Below, one piece after another: positions 23,497 to 31,540 of a stretch of 37,397 nucleotides of DNA. The notes below the pieces were generated by a model that had not been told where the DNA came from, did not search any database, and was given only the letters and a program-made list of their open reading frames with translations. This DNA is from a virus. The DNA is taken from the IMG/VR virus record IMGVR_UViG_3300007960_004287, positions 1 through 37,397 of that record. One strand, given 5' to 3'. Every line of letters starts with the position of its first letter. Within the stretch, counting starts at the first letter, position 1. The translations under genes and the position numbers were made by a program.

Positions 23497-24391
23497 GACT
23501 TCTAAATTCCTTTCGGGTTCTATCCATATCCTGCTTCACTTTCTCTACACCAATACTATCACGCTGTAACGTGATATTCGCAAGCTGCCGTGCCAGTGCT
23601 TTTGGTTCAAGAATTGTCAAATTGTATTCAACAATCTTCCTGACAATTTCTGGCATCATTTTTCCATTCAGGGTATTCAGGGTGACTGATAGGATCTTGT
23701 CCATCACTGCCCATGAACACTTAGAGAATGGTGCTTCACGATAATACCACAATGGCGGCAATCTTTCAACTACTGGTAATGCCCCCATTTTTATCGCTTC
23801 AAAAAATCTGAACGTTTCTGGACTGCTGGCCCCCGGTGGGCATAGAACAACCTTAGAATCGTTAAGAAGGCCGATGTAATCGTCATGACTTAACCCCTTT
23901 CCAAATCCATCAGTAATTTCAACATAGTAATTGAACTTGTCGCCAGTTTCCTTCATGAGTTTGTCAAGCCCACGCTTGAAAAAATCACGGGTTCCAGTGT
24001 CGGGAATCTGACCAATAAATGTGAAGTCATATTTTCTATCAGGTATTGGCTGCGGGTCTGGCATGTTGTCACAGTTGACAAAAGGTCCAAGCGGCAATGG
24101 ATGTGTTATACAATTTAGGTACGGTAGTTCAAACTTATCAAGCCAATGATAATTCTGAAAAATGAAATGTACTTCCTTTACGAAGAAGTCATGGGCTATG
24201 ATATGCATCTCACGAGATGTTGAGAAAACTATGTTTAGCTTATCATCATTAAAGTTATCCCAACCTCCCTGATCGTACTTAATGACAACACGATATTGCT
24301 CTGGTAGCATGTCTGCTAAATAACCAGCAGTATCTAACAGAAACTTATTACCCTGATCAAATTCCTTATGCCAATCAATTAATTCTGCCAT
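23486..24391 (-). CDS. Exostosin-like glycosyltransferase among replication genes
   Basis: A 301-residue protein of the exostosin-like group, with KYDFTFIGQIPDTGTRDFFK opening the second domain and SKVVLCPPGASSPETFRFFE followed by AIKMGALPVV as the donor site. It is closest by eye to the protein at 5415-6230, which has almost the same block (SKVALVPRGSASRETFRFFE). It lies between a RecB-like nuclease and the N-terminal polymerase half, far from the main glycan island, and is coupled to both by short overlaps. It may serve the island from a distance, or represent an insertion by duplication. It is soluble by sequence. Confidence 0.85.
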   Translation of the reverse strand: MAELIDWHKEFDQGNKFLLDTAGYLADMLPEQYRVVIKYDQGGWDNFNDDKLNIVFSTSREMHIIAHDFFVKEVHFIFQNYHWLDKFELPYLNCITHPLPLGPFVNCDNMPDPQPIPDRKYDFTFIGQIPDTGTRDFFKRGLDKLMKETGDKFNYYVEITDGFGKGLSHDDYIGLLNDSKVVLCPPGASSPETFRFFEAIKMGALPVVERLPPLWYYREAPFSKCSWAVMDKILSVTLNTLNGKMMPEIVRKIVEYNLTILEPKALARQLANITLQRDSIGVEKVKQDMDRTRKEFRSHVE

Positions 24392-25413
24392 TAGCCTGGA
24401 GCCTCATAATAATTGGAATCAAACCCGTCACGCTTTAGTTTCTCGGTAGCCTCATCATAGCCAAAAGCCCTTAAATGCTCTTCGGCATACTCACACATGG
24501 AGGTATTAGTTCCAGGCCACTTTGTCTTATAGAAATGGCATAGCTTAGTACACTTAAAGCTCTTGCGATCTCTTGAGCATGGTTGCGGAAAATCATTTCT
24601 GGTAATTGACTTCCATCGCTTCTCTAGCATTCCTAGAAACTTTTGCTGGTCATCCTTATCAAAGCACATAGAGAAAGGTCCACCATCTCGTATGAAGAAT
24701 ATTGACATGATAGCCTGATGGTAGTCTGGAAACAACTTCGTAATAGCGTAGTTGTATAGTAGTAGCTGTGGGTCTTCACATAGTTTTTCATATGTCTTTT
24801 CCTCTCCAGTAGCCCAATTTAAACGGCGACCAGTCTTCCAGTCAATTACCTCAATAACACCATCGTCTATTTCTGTTACAAAGTCAATAGTACCCTTAAT
24901 AGCAAGTCGCCCTTCTACGTCATTACCTTTATTATCCTTATAGGTAAACGTAGCCCAAGGCTCATCAATAGGAATGTCAAAATGTGGTTCAGCGGCCACA
25001 ATCTTTCTATTCCTTGGATCAAACTGACCATCATTATATTCAATTGCTATCTGTACAAGCTCATCACAAAACTTATAATCAGCATTGGTGTATTTATGAG
25101 TGCAATTAGAAGTGTAGTGTTCGTATGATTGCTTCAGCATCTTGTCTACGAACTTTTTAGTATACAAAGCTTTTGGAGTACACTTAACTTCTCCAATAGC
25201 GTCATCCACTATGGTCAGACTCTTAGCGTCTGGGTTATCCTGATGCTCTTTCTTAAGAGTGGCAAGAACCTCCATTACCTTATGGACAATAGTTCCAAGC
25301 TGTGCCTTCTTGCCAGATGGGGACTGATAGCCCAGCACATAGGTAAAATAGTATTGTAGTTGACAATACTCATACCCATTGTATGACGACGATCTAATGT
25401 AAGGACATAACAT
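24391..25413 (-). CDS. PD-(D/E)XK nuclease of the RecB/Cas4 type
   Basis: A 340-residue nuclease. The opening YIRSSSYNGYEYCQLQYYFT and LGTIVHKVMEVL (H44) match the PDDEXK_1 family. The catalytic core is D177 (KGTIDFVTEI), D191 and K193 (IEVIDWKTGRR), with a QLLLYNYAI helix carrying the motif-IV Gln. C17 plus the C-terminal cluster C279, C288, C292 and C307 suggest an iron-sulfur cluster like that in AddB and Cas4, though the exact ligands need alignment. Such proteins resect DNA ends. Next to RecA-type recombination genes and the polymerase, it probably makes single-stranded substrates for recombination or degrades host DNA. AAGGGG precedes the ATG. Confidence 0.87.
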   Translation of the reverse strand: MLCPYIRSSSYNGYEYCQLQYYFTYVLGYQSPSGKKAQLGTIVHKVMEVLATLKKEHQDNPDAKSLTIVDDAIGEVKCTPKALYTKKFVDKMLKQSYEHYTSNCTHKYTNADYKFCDELVQIAIEYNDGQFDPRNRKIVAAEPHFDIPIDEPWATFTYKDNKGNDVEGRLAIKGTIDFVTEIDDGVIEVIDWKTGRRLNWATGEEKTYEKLCEDPQLLLYNYAITKLFPDYHQAIMSIFFIRDGGPFSMCFDKDDQQKFLGMLEKRWKSITRNDFPQPCSRDRKSFKCTKLCHFYKTKWPGTNTSMCEYAEEHLRAFGYDEATEKLKRDGFDSNYYEAPG

Positions 25414-25416
25414 GAA

Positions 25417-26241
25417 TCACCCCTTCTTAAAAGTATGAATACCAGAAGTATTAGGTTCAGTTCGTGGCTGAATCTTACTTGGCACAACAGCTCCACCCAA
25501 CCAGCCCCAACTCTCAAGAAGGCGAACCAGTTCTACGTTTACATCATGAATACCGAGATTAGCATTATCTATAACAGCGTCCATTCCATCATAGTTTGCC
25601 AATTGATTTTCGCTATGATGTGAATCTTCGTATGGGTTTCTTGTTAGATAAATAACCTTTCCACCAGCGTCCTGAATTGCCTCAACCTCATTTGGAAATC
25701 TTAGGTCGTCAATAACCGCAAGCAATGGCTGTTCTGCCTGTATGTCATCCACAAGACGCCGCTGCCAAATGTCTGGATAAATCTTACGGCACAGATCGCT
25801 ACCAAAAAATTGTAGAAACTCTCTATTCGTCATGCGTCCAGTTTTGTCTGTGACCCCTGGCATGTCTTCCCATCTATACTTTGTCTTCAAGTCCTTCTGG
25901 GCATTGTTTCCGTATACCTCAGAACGATTCAACTTAAACATATGGATACAGAATTCCTTTAGGGGGCGAGCCATAGAATAGCTCTTTACAAAAGGCCACA
26001 TGTTGTATGCTGCCCATTCGGCAAATTCCATATCGCTACGGTTTACATCTAGCATACCTTTTGACTCATACTCTTCGCCGTCCTCTGACTTAATAACAGA
26101 TTCCACCATTAGCTTTCCATCTTCAAGAATGCTAAAGTTGTTAATAACACTATGGCATCTCATCTGATAGCCATGAAGAAAATTACTTGCTGTGGTCTTG
26201 CCAGCCTGCTTTGTGCCAGCAAATCCTATAATCTTTGTCAT
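25417..26241 (-). CDS. Deoxynucleoside monophosphate kinase (phage type)
   Basis: A 274-residue P-loop kinase: FAGTKQAGKTTASNFL (Walker A, G9 to T16), RPLKEFCIHMFKLNRSEVYG and GRMTNREFLQFFGSDLCRKI (lid and dNMP-side regions seen in phage dNMP kinases), AVIDDLRFPNEVEAIQDAGG (Walker B and sugar side), and VIYLTRNP followed by DSHHSENQ. The family phosphorylates dGMP, dTMP and related monophosphates to diphosphates. It works with the dUTPase and ribonucleotide reductase at the right end to feed the polymerase. TAGGAG precedes the ATG at 26241, which overlaps the primase stop (ATGA). Confidence 0.88.
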   Translation of the reverse strand: MTKIIGFAGTKQAGKTTASNFLHGYQMRCHSVINNFSILEDGKLMVESVIKSEDGEEYESKGMLDVNRSDMEFAEWAAYNMWPFVKSYSMARPLKEFCIHMFKLNRSEVYGNNAQKDLKTKYRWEDMPGVTDKTGRMTNREFLQFFGSDLCRKIYPDIWQRRLVDDIQAEQPLLAVIDDLRFPNEVEAIQDAGGKVIYLTRNPYEDSHHSENQLANYDGMDAVIDNANLGIHDVNVELVRLLESWGWLGGAVVPSKIQPRTEPNTSGIHTFKKG

Positions 26242-27266
26242 TGAGTTACTCCTAGTAATTGAGGACCAAGTTCTTCTTTAATTTGTTCTATTGAGAGATC
26301 GCCAACGTCTTTGGTGGAAATCGTTGGTCTGTAGTAGTTGAATCTTCTGCCACCCTTCTTAACTATCTGTTCATATGCTTTTTCGCCAGCCTCATCTGAA
26401 TCTGTCAGCACAACAACATTCATAACTCCACATTTTTCAAGCAGGATAAGCTGATCGTCAGTAAGACTACAACCAAAGATTCCAACAGTTTGAGTATAAC
26501 CGGACTCATGCATTCTCCAAACGTCTCCCTGTCCTTCTACCAGGATAACGCTGCCGGTTTCTAGTATCCTGTTATAGGCACGATGTATGCCGTATAACAC
26601 ACACTTTTTGAACCCCTTGCTGTACAGCCATTTTGGTTGCATTCTATCGTTTTCTGCTCTACCGGCACATCCAATAAACATAAAGTTCTGATCATAAATT
26701 GGTGCTACAGACCTTCCGCTCATTGGCTTGCCAGCCTCAAACGAGTGACCAACATCAAAATCATCCAAAGTCTCTGGCTTAAAACCACGCTTGATAAAAT
26801 ACTCAGATGGTATTTTAAGCTTGCTACGAACCTGATCTCTGGTTATTGAAGACTCTGGTATTTCCTGAACACGCTGAAACTCTTCTAGTGGATTAAAGTG
26901 TTTTGCTTTAACGCCTTCTAGTTCAGTCTCACCGCCGATAAAATCTAGAGTAAACTGGTATGCTTCATTAAGGTTGACTTTTCTACCATACTTAGATTCC
27001 ATGGTTCCACGAATGAAACCTAAAAGATTATTGGAATACTCTTCCTCGCAATGCTTAGTCCAGCACTGCCAGTTACCCTTAATGGTATTGCCATCACTAA
27101 AGATACAACACGCTTCTGTGTTGTCTCCACCATGGATGGGACACGCAAAAGCGAATCTATTGGGATGTTCAATAAAGTCAACTTGGAAATGATCTAATAG
27201 CCTGCCAATATCCTCGGCAGCGGCATTAGACATCTTCAATATCTGTTCCCGGCTCAATGTCGCCAT
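26238..27266 (-). CDS. dnaG: DnaG-like primase
   Basis: A 342-residue primase, shorter than cellular DnaG. The zinc-binding domain has C42 and H45 (FACPIHGGDN) with C68 and C73 (GNWQCWTKHC), as in CHC2 primases. The TOPRIM domain has E244 (VILVEGQGDVW) and D289/D291 (VVVLTDSDEAGEKAY). A C-terminal helicase-interaction domain is largely absent, so contact with the DnaB-like helicase may differ. It makes RNA primers at the fork. The start at 27266 overlaps the helicase gene by 41 bases and has AAGGA about 11 bases upstream; an ATG at 27233, which overlaps by only 8 bases, is a fair alternative and would remove 11 residues ahead of the zinc domain. Confidence 0.9.
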   Translation of the reverse strand: MATLSREQILKMSNAAAEDIGRLLDHFQVDFIEHPNRFAFACPIHGGDNTEACCIFSDGNTIKGNWQCWTKHCEEEYSNNLLGFIRGTMESKYGRKVNLNEAYQFTLDFIGGETELEGVKAKHFNPLEEFQRVQEIPESSITRDQVRSKLKIPSEYFIKRGFKPETLDDFDVGHSFEAGKPMSGRSVAPIYDQNFMFIGCAGRAENDRMQPKWLYSKGFKKCVLYGIHRAYNRILETGSVILVEGQGDVWRMHESGYTQTVGIFGCSLTDDQLILLEKCGVMNVVVLTDSDEAGEKAYEQIVKKGGRRFNYYRPTISTKDVGDLSIEQIKEELGPQLLGVTQ

Positions 27267-28704
27267 CTATTTCAAATCCTTCTTCACGTTGTTGATTGGT
27301 ATTATGAATTTGGTTCCTAGTTCTACTTTCTTCAATTCTACCAATGTTACCAAACATCTTCACACTAATGTAGTCGCCATCATCAAGACCGCCACCATGC
27401 CTAGCAACCACAGGAACCAATTTACGGTTCCCGTGTACTACTCCGTCTGTAGCAATCTCTTCTTCAGACTTTAACTTAAAAATAGTAAAGCTAGTACAAA
27501 GCCAAATGAGTCTGTCTGAACCAGACACAACATCAGTTGATTCCTTTGTGATACCATCACGATTCAACTGTACAAAGCTCAAACATGGCACATCATACTT
27601 TACGCAAAAGTTATGTAGCTTAGTAATCTGGAATCCAAGCACCTGATATTCTTGCATGGAAGAACTAATACTCTCGCCACCCATTAGCTTTAGATAGTCA
27701 TAGACTATTAAGCAATCGTTTGTCTTGCCATTCTCGTCAAATCCAACGTGCTGATAAATCCACTTACGTGCGATTGACAAAATGTTATCAAACGGTTGAC
27801 CGGCAATACTAATGTAGTGGTATGGCATTTTCTCAAGCTCTTCAGCCGCAGCCTGAACCTTTTCTAGTTCAGTTGGGTTTTCGCCAAACTGACCAGTAGA
27901 AATTCTGCGAACATCAACACCACTTAGACACGCAAGAATACGATTCTGGTGATCCTGCCTACCCATTTCTGTATCAAGCATTAATACTGGAATACCTAGC
28001 TTGCCAGCAACGTGCATAGCAACAGCATCTCCAAACATGGACTTACCAACCTTTGGACGAGCAGCAACAAGATCAACAGACTTTCTTCTAAGCCCGCCAC
28101 CAATAGCATTATCGTACTGTGGAAATCCGCTTGGAATACCAGCATAATCGCTTGGGTTTGAGATAAGGTACTCTACATAGTCCTTTACATCTGCACCAAT
28201 AATCTCAGTCTTTTTGTCGGATGATTCATAGATTGATCCAGTGGCATCCAGCAATGGTTCTTCAATTTTTGATACAATATCAAGCACATCCTCATCACCA
28301 GAAATGTCTCCTAGCTGCTGAGAGCAGGCGGCTAATGTTTTCTGTAGTTGCCGTGCTAGTTTTAGCTTGGCAATCTTGGCGGCATGGGAGGCGACATTTT
28401 CTTTATGGATAGGGAAATTAAAAAGAGATCGGATAAAGCCAATCTCTTCTTTGTTGTTAAGCTGATCCGAAATTCCAAGATCGCTTGCTGCCGAGAGAAT
28501 AGACGTTAAGTCTACCTTAGAACCTTCCATGACAGACTTATGAATGCAGGAAAATAATACCTGATTCATGGTATCATTGAAGCAGTCTTCGTCTACGAAG
28601 TCTACCTCTAGATAGGCATCAAGACCGTACTGGCATAGCCCAGCCAGAACGGCTCTCTCTGCCGCAGGATTAAATAGTTGCTTTTGTGTTGTTTTCTTTT
28701 TCAT
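27226..28704 (-). CDS. dnaB: DnaB-like replicative helicase
   Basis: A 492-residue RecA-fold helicase. The N-terminal DnaB domain opens with NPAAERAVLAGLCQ and runs to about residue 110. The motor domain follows with YAGIPSGFPQYDNAIGGGLR, Walker A ARPKVGKS (about 215-222), LMLDTEMGRQDHQNRILACL, Walker B LIVYDYLKLM, and a VPCLSFVQLNRDG strand with the conserved Gln. The C-terminal tail is acidic. It unwinds DNA at the fork as a hexamer and should work with the primase next to it. The start at 28704 is chosen over 28728 because AAGGT lies 6 bases upstream and the ATG overlaps the previous stop (ATGA). Confidence 0.93.
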   Translation of the reverse strand: MKKKTTQKQLFNPAAERAVLAGLCQYGLDAYLEVDFVDEDCFNDTMNQVLFSCIHKSVMEGSKVDLTSILSAASDLGISDQLNNKEEIGFIRSLFNFPIHKENVASHAAKIAKLKLARQLQKTLAACSQQLGDISGDEDVLDIVSKIEEPLLDATGSIYESSDKKTEIIGADVKDYVEYLISNPSDYAGIPSGFPQYDNAIGGGLRRKSVDLVAARPKVGKSMFGDAVAMHVAGKLGIPVLMLDTEMGRQDHQNRILACLSGVDVRRISTGQFGENPTELEKVQAAAEELEKMPYHYISIAGQPFDNILSIARKWIYQHVGFDENGKTNDCLIVYDYLKLMGGESISSSMQEYQVLGFQITKLHNFCVKYDVPCLSFVQLNRDGITKESTDVVSGSDRLIWLCTSFTIFKLKSEEEIATDGVVHGNRKLVPVVARHGGGLDDGDYISVKMFGNIGRIEESRTRNQIHNTNQQREEGFEIDGDIEPGTDIEDV

Positions 28705-29150
28705 CGTGACCTTATACATCTGTCGCAAATGTAATTATCACGGGCATGTGCTGGGTGAACCTCATAAGACTGGCTACACTTACCACATACCTGCGATACC
28801 TTCTTGAATGGCTTTCTCTTTCTTTCAGATGGAGAAACAGACGGAGTTGCTATATCCCTATCCGATCCATCGTCAACAAACTGTATTTCTCTCTTAACCT
28901 GATTTACAGGCACGGCAGAAGAACCCTTAGCCTCATCACGCACCATTGTGAAATCATCATTGACGTTTCTGGGAGAAACTGCCCGTGGTCTTTCTACAAC
29001 TGGTTCTGGTGCTTTAGGCTTAGTGTCTGGCTCTCTCTTTGGAGTGCTAGACTCAAGACTATCCACCATGTCCTTCGCCATCATTATAAGCTCTGGATCG
29101 CCACTGTCAAGTGCCATTCTCATCAATTTTAGTGCTTCTTTAAGTGCCAT
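28701..29150 (-). CDS. Zinc-ribbon protein upstream of dnaB, function unknown
   Basis: A 149-residue protein in three parts: an N-terminal helix pair (residues 1-35), a long Pro/Lys/Glu-rich region likely to be disordered (about 36-115), and a C-terminal ribbon with CGKC and CDRC separated by about 17 residues (VHPAHARDNYIC). The family is not recognised. The layout of an anchoring helix, a flexible linker and a nucleic-acid-type zinc knob, with direct coupling to dnaB (ATGA), would suit a helicase loader or recruiting factor, but that is context only. CAGGAG precedes the ATG at 29150. Confidence 0.8.
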   Translation of the reverse strand: MALKEALKLMRMALDSGDPELIMMAKDMVDSLESSTPKREPDTKPKAPEPVVERPRAVSPRNVNDDFTMVRDEAKGSSAVPVNQVKREIQFVDDGSDRDIATPSVSPSERKRKPFKKVSQVCGKCSQSYEVHPAHARDNYICDRCIRSR

Positions 29151-29151
29151 C

Positions 29152-29613
29152 TTATTTTCTCCTGGCTAAATTGAGTAGGATATCTGATAGTTTTTTAATG
29201 TTGTCCACTTTGGCCTGAAGGGTTTCCACGCGAGCCTGAGCGTTATTCTTGATCTTCAGTATTTCAGAAGCCAAGGGGTTTTCCCTAACACAGTTATAGT
29301 ATTTCTCCTGCCATTTGGCATACTGCCCTCCATACTGACTTATTTTGTTGGCAATAATGTACCAGATACTTTCATCTGCCCATTGCAGCTTTACCTTTTC
29401 TGCTGAAAGCATGGACTCAAGATGATTAGAATACGAATACAAATCGTATGCGTACTTATGGCATTGTGCGTATGTTAGAGAGTCTAACCTAGATCCATCA
29501 AGATTTAACGCTTCCTCTATGTCGTCGCTTATCTTAACTTCTCTTATGCCAATAGCCTTTGACCATCTATCAATGTTCTCTACAAATTCTTTAAATCTTT
29601 CTTCTCCACTCAT
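29152..29613 (-). CDS. Helical protein near recA, possible recombination mediator
   Basis: A 153-residue, almost all-helical protein. The C-terminal half (about residues 90-150, SQYGGQYAKWQEKYYNCVRE, then NNAQARVETLQAKVDNIKKL) reads as a coiled coil. Small helical proteins next to RecA/UvsX in phages are often UvsY-type mediators that load the recombinase on SSB-coated DNA. Size and context fit, but I cannot show homology. The ATG at 29613 is preferred to one at 29625 because the GAGG ribosome site lies between them. It overlaps the upstream nuclease gene by 23 bases. Confidence 0.72.
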   Translation of the reverse strand: MSGEERFKEFVENIDRWSKAIGIREVKISDDIEEALNLDGSRLDSLTYAQCHKYAYDLYSYSNHLESMLSAEKVKLQWADESIWYIIANKISQYGGQYAKWQEKYYNCVRENPLASEILKIKNNAQARVETLQAKVDNIKKLSDILLNLARRK

Positions 29614-29995
29614 CAATGTCCTCATCGTAGTTAAAGACTATTAGTGTAATGTCGTTTATCTCACACCAGTTTCTCTTGTCATTATCTCTTGCTTTTGCAC
29701 GATAGAAGTCTAGCTTGCTCTTGTAAAAGAACTTGTTAAACTTATAGTGTTGTTCGCCGTGAACCTCAACCAGTATCTTACGATTCGGAATAAACAAATC
29801 GCCTCGCAGTGTGCTTTTTCTATACTGATCTTTGGTTCCAGGCAAAGAAACTTCTTGTAGAACTCTATCATGAGTAAACACCTCATCAAGCAAAGACTTT
29901 GCCTTCTTGTGAAGTGCGGATCGTGACGACGCTTTAGCTTGGCAGTTGGTTGGATTCCAAACATATTCCTTGCCGTCTAGACCCTTAATGTTCAT
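29591..29995 (-). CDS. VSR/EDxHD-like nuclease next to recA
   Basis: A 134-residue protein. After a conserved-looking opening (GKEYVWNPTN) it has a PD-(D/E)XK/VSR-like core: LRGDLFIPNRKILVEVHGEQ with D66 and E77, H83 directly after, KLDFYRAKARDNDKRNWCEI with D104/D106, then a final ITLIVFNYDED strand. This is the compact domain of the EDxHD nucleases without the extra DNA-binding parts found in the homing enzyme at 2780-3562. It overlaps the recA stop (ATGA; AAGGAG upstream), so it may be a resident repair or recombination nuclease rather than a mobile one. The substrate is unknown. Confidence 0.7.
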   Translation of the reverse strand: MNIKGLDGKEYVWNPTNCQAKASSRSALHKKAKSLLDEVFTHDRVLQEVSLPGTKDQYRKSTLRGDLFIPNRKILVEVHGEQHYKFNKFFYKSKLDFYRAKARDNDKRNWCEINDITLIVFNYDEDIDEWRRKI

Positions 29996-31074
29996 AACAT
30001 CTCCTTAATCATTCTTTCTAGTTCTACCCCAACCTCTGGGTTCTCAGCAAAGAATCCGTAGAGATTATCCTGTCCCTGAAACTTAAAAGCCTTAGATACT
30101 GCTTCTGGATCAGAAACGTCAACATCTGGCTTGATCTTCTTGACTAGTTCTGGTAGTTCATTCATGAACGAACAAGTCATCCATGCTCCAGCCTTTTCAA
30201 TCATGCCAACATCCATAGCCAGGATAATAACTTCTTGTACCTTATCAATCCCCTTGCCATATCTAATCCAGCTCTGGACATTACCTCCAGGTGGACCCAT
30301 AGATGAGCAAACGATCTTCCAGTTTACAGCCTGACCAATTCTATCACCTTTGGTATTAACCCATGGGGTGACAGCAGAAACCTTTTCCCCGCCACCAGCT
30401 ATTTCCATTCTAGTATCTGCCTGATACTGAATCTTATTGCCACCGTCTGCCATCTTGGCTTTACCAAAACCAGAAGTGTTAGCAATGTAGTGAGTAATAG
30501 CAATCACCAAGCCACGCTGCCGTGGCAATAACTGTCCCATCTTTTTCGTAAAGACAGACAGAATCTTAGGTAGCCCCGCTCGTCCAGCACTCATATCTCC
30601 ATCCAATTCCTTTGCAGGCATAAGAGACGATATGGAGTCTATGATAAGAACCGAGCCATGGAAATCTGGATGACTCATTAGCTTATAGGCAATGTCCAGA
30701 AAGTCTTCTGCCGGAATTGGCTTATCCTCTGGATGAATAATCTTCATCTTTGCTGGGTCAAGCTCTGGAACCTCAAAATTCATTTCCTTTAGTCGGCCCT
30801 CAACATCTAGATAGATAATTGGTCTGCCTTCCTTTTGGCAGTTACACGCTATCTGCATAGCGGTTGTGGTCTTGCCGCTCTTTGGATCTCCAGTAAGAGT
30901 TACCCATGAGCCTTCCCTGATGCCGCCACCAAGAGCAAGATCAATAGCGGGACTGACGCTTATAACCTTGAGATTCTTTTGCTCCTCTAGTAGTTCATTA
31001 CCATTAATGATAATGTTTCCATATTCCTTGATCAACTTTTGAACGTAGTCACTTTCAATTCTGTTTTTTGCCAT
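29992..31074 (-). CDS. recA: RecA-family recombinase
   Basis: A 360-residue RecA/UvsX-family protein. Walker A is GDPKSGKT (62-69), preceded by PAIDLALGGGIREGSWVTL. IIYLDVEG follows, then Walker B SVLIIDSISSLMPAKELDGD and the loop-1 neighbourhood MSAGRAGLPKILSVFTKKM. GLVIAITHYIANTSGFGKAK stands for the usual QxR region and loop 2, with His in place of the common NQ. It catalyses strand exchange in recombination-dependent replication and repair. AAAGG precedes the ATG, and the gene overlaps the upstream hypothetical by 20 bases. It is distinct from host-type RecA in the loops, as phage versions usually are. Confidence 0.92.
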   Translation of the reverse strand: MAKNRIESDYVQKLIKEYGNIIINGNELLEEQKNLKVISVSPAIDLALGGGIREGSWVTLTGDPKSGKTTTAMQIACNCQKEGRPIIYLDVEGRLKEMNFEVPELDPAKMKIIHPEDKPIPAEDFLDIAYKLMSHPDFHGSVLIIDSISSLMPAKELDGDMSAGRAGLPKILSVFTKKMGQLLPRQRGLVIAITHYIANTSGFGKAKMADGGNKIQYQADTRMEIAGGGEKVSAVTPWVNTKGDRIGQAVNWKIVCSSMGPPGGNVQSWIRYGKGIDKVQEVIILAMDVGMIEKAGAWMTCSFMNELPELVKKIKPDVDVSDPEAVSKAFKFQGQDNLYGFFAENPEVGVELERMIKEML

Positions 31075-31540
31075 CGTCTGCCTTTCTGAGCCTGTTAACT
31101 AAGGAGTTTTTACTTCCGAATGATTTGCGAGGTTTGTATACAAGGTTATCAGTGTTCACAACAGTTTTGACTTTCTTCTTTTCCTCTGCTATTATTGCGG
31201 CACTTTTTTTGATACCTTCTTCAATCCACTTGGTAATCAATACAAATTTTTTAGAAGAGTGAAGAAAACCCAGCGAGTAGATACGTTTATTCGCTGGGCT
31301 CTTTAGATAGTGAAGTAAAGCCTCTTCGCCATACTTCTTTATAACTTTGTTAGCAACCCTGATCTGTACTTGATACTCGTCCCTATAGGACTTGTTCCAA
31401 AACTTAAACTCAAGACTGCCAACGTTTTCACGTTCACGCTTACGCATACATAACATCTCTGCTACGTATTGTGAAGCAGAACAAGGCTCACCTGTTGAGA
31501 TGCTTTTGTACTTCTTCGTGTTGCTTTTTTGGTGATCCAT
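31055..31540 (-). CDS. Conserved phage protein of unknown function
   Basis: A 161-residue basic protein. The core SASQYVAEMLCMRKRERENV followed by GSLEFKFWNK, then YQVQIRVANKVIKKYGEEALLHYL and IYSLGFLHSS, reads as a conserved helical domain that I believe recurs in phages without a known function. The C-terminal 45 residues are Lys-rich and probably flexible. The only ATG start in the leader (31540) overlaps the previous gene by 53 bases and has a weak ribosome site, so the true start could differ or depend on coupling. The strong basic charge and position just before recA suggest DNA contact, which is inference. Confidence 0.8.
   Translation of the reverse strand: MDHQKSNTKKYKSISTGEPCSASQYVAEMLCMRKRERENVGSLEFKFWNKSYRDEYQVQIRVANKVIKKYGEEALLHYLKSPANKRIYSLGFLHSSKKFVLITKWIEEGIKKSAAIIAEEKKKVKTVVNTDNLVYKPRKSFGSKNSLVNRLRKADDGKKQN

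Noticed and set aside
3543-24391. The glycosyltransferases serving to glycosylate phage DNA
   Set aside because: No dCMP or dUMP hydroxymethylase or other base-modifying enzyme is visible in the window, and the transferase families here are those used for glycans and proteins. It remains possible if such genes lie outside the window.
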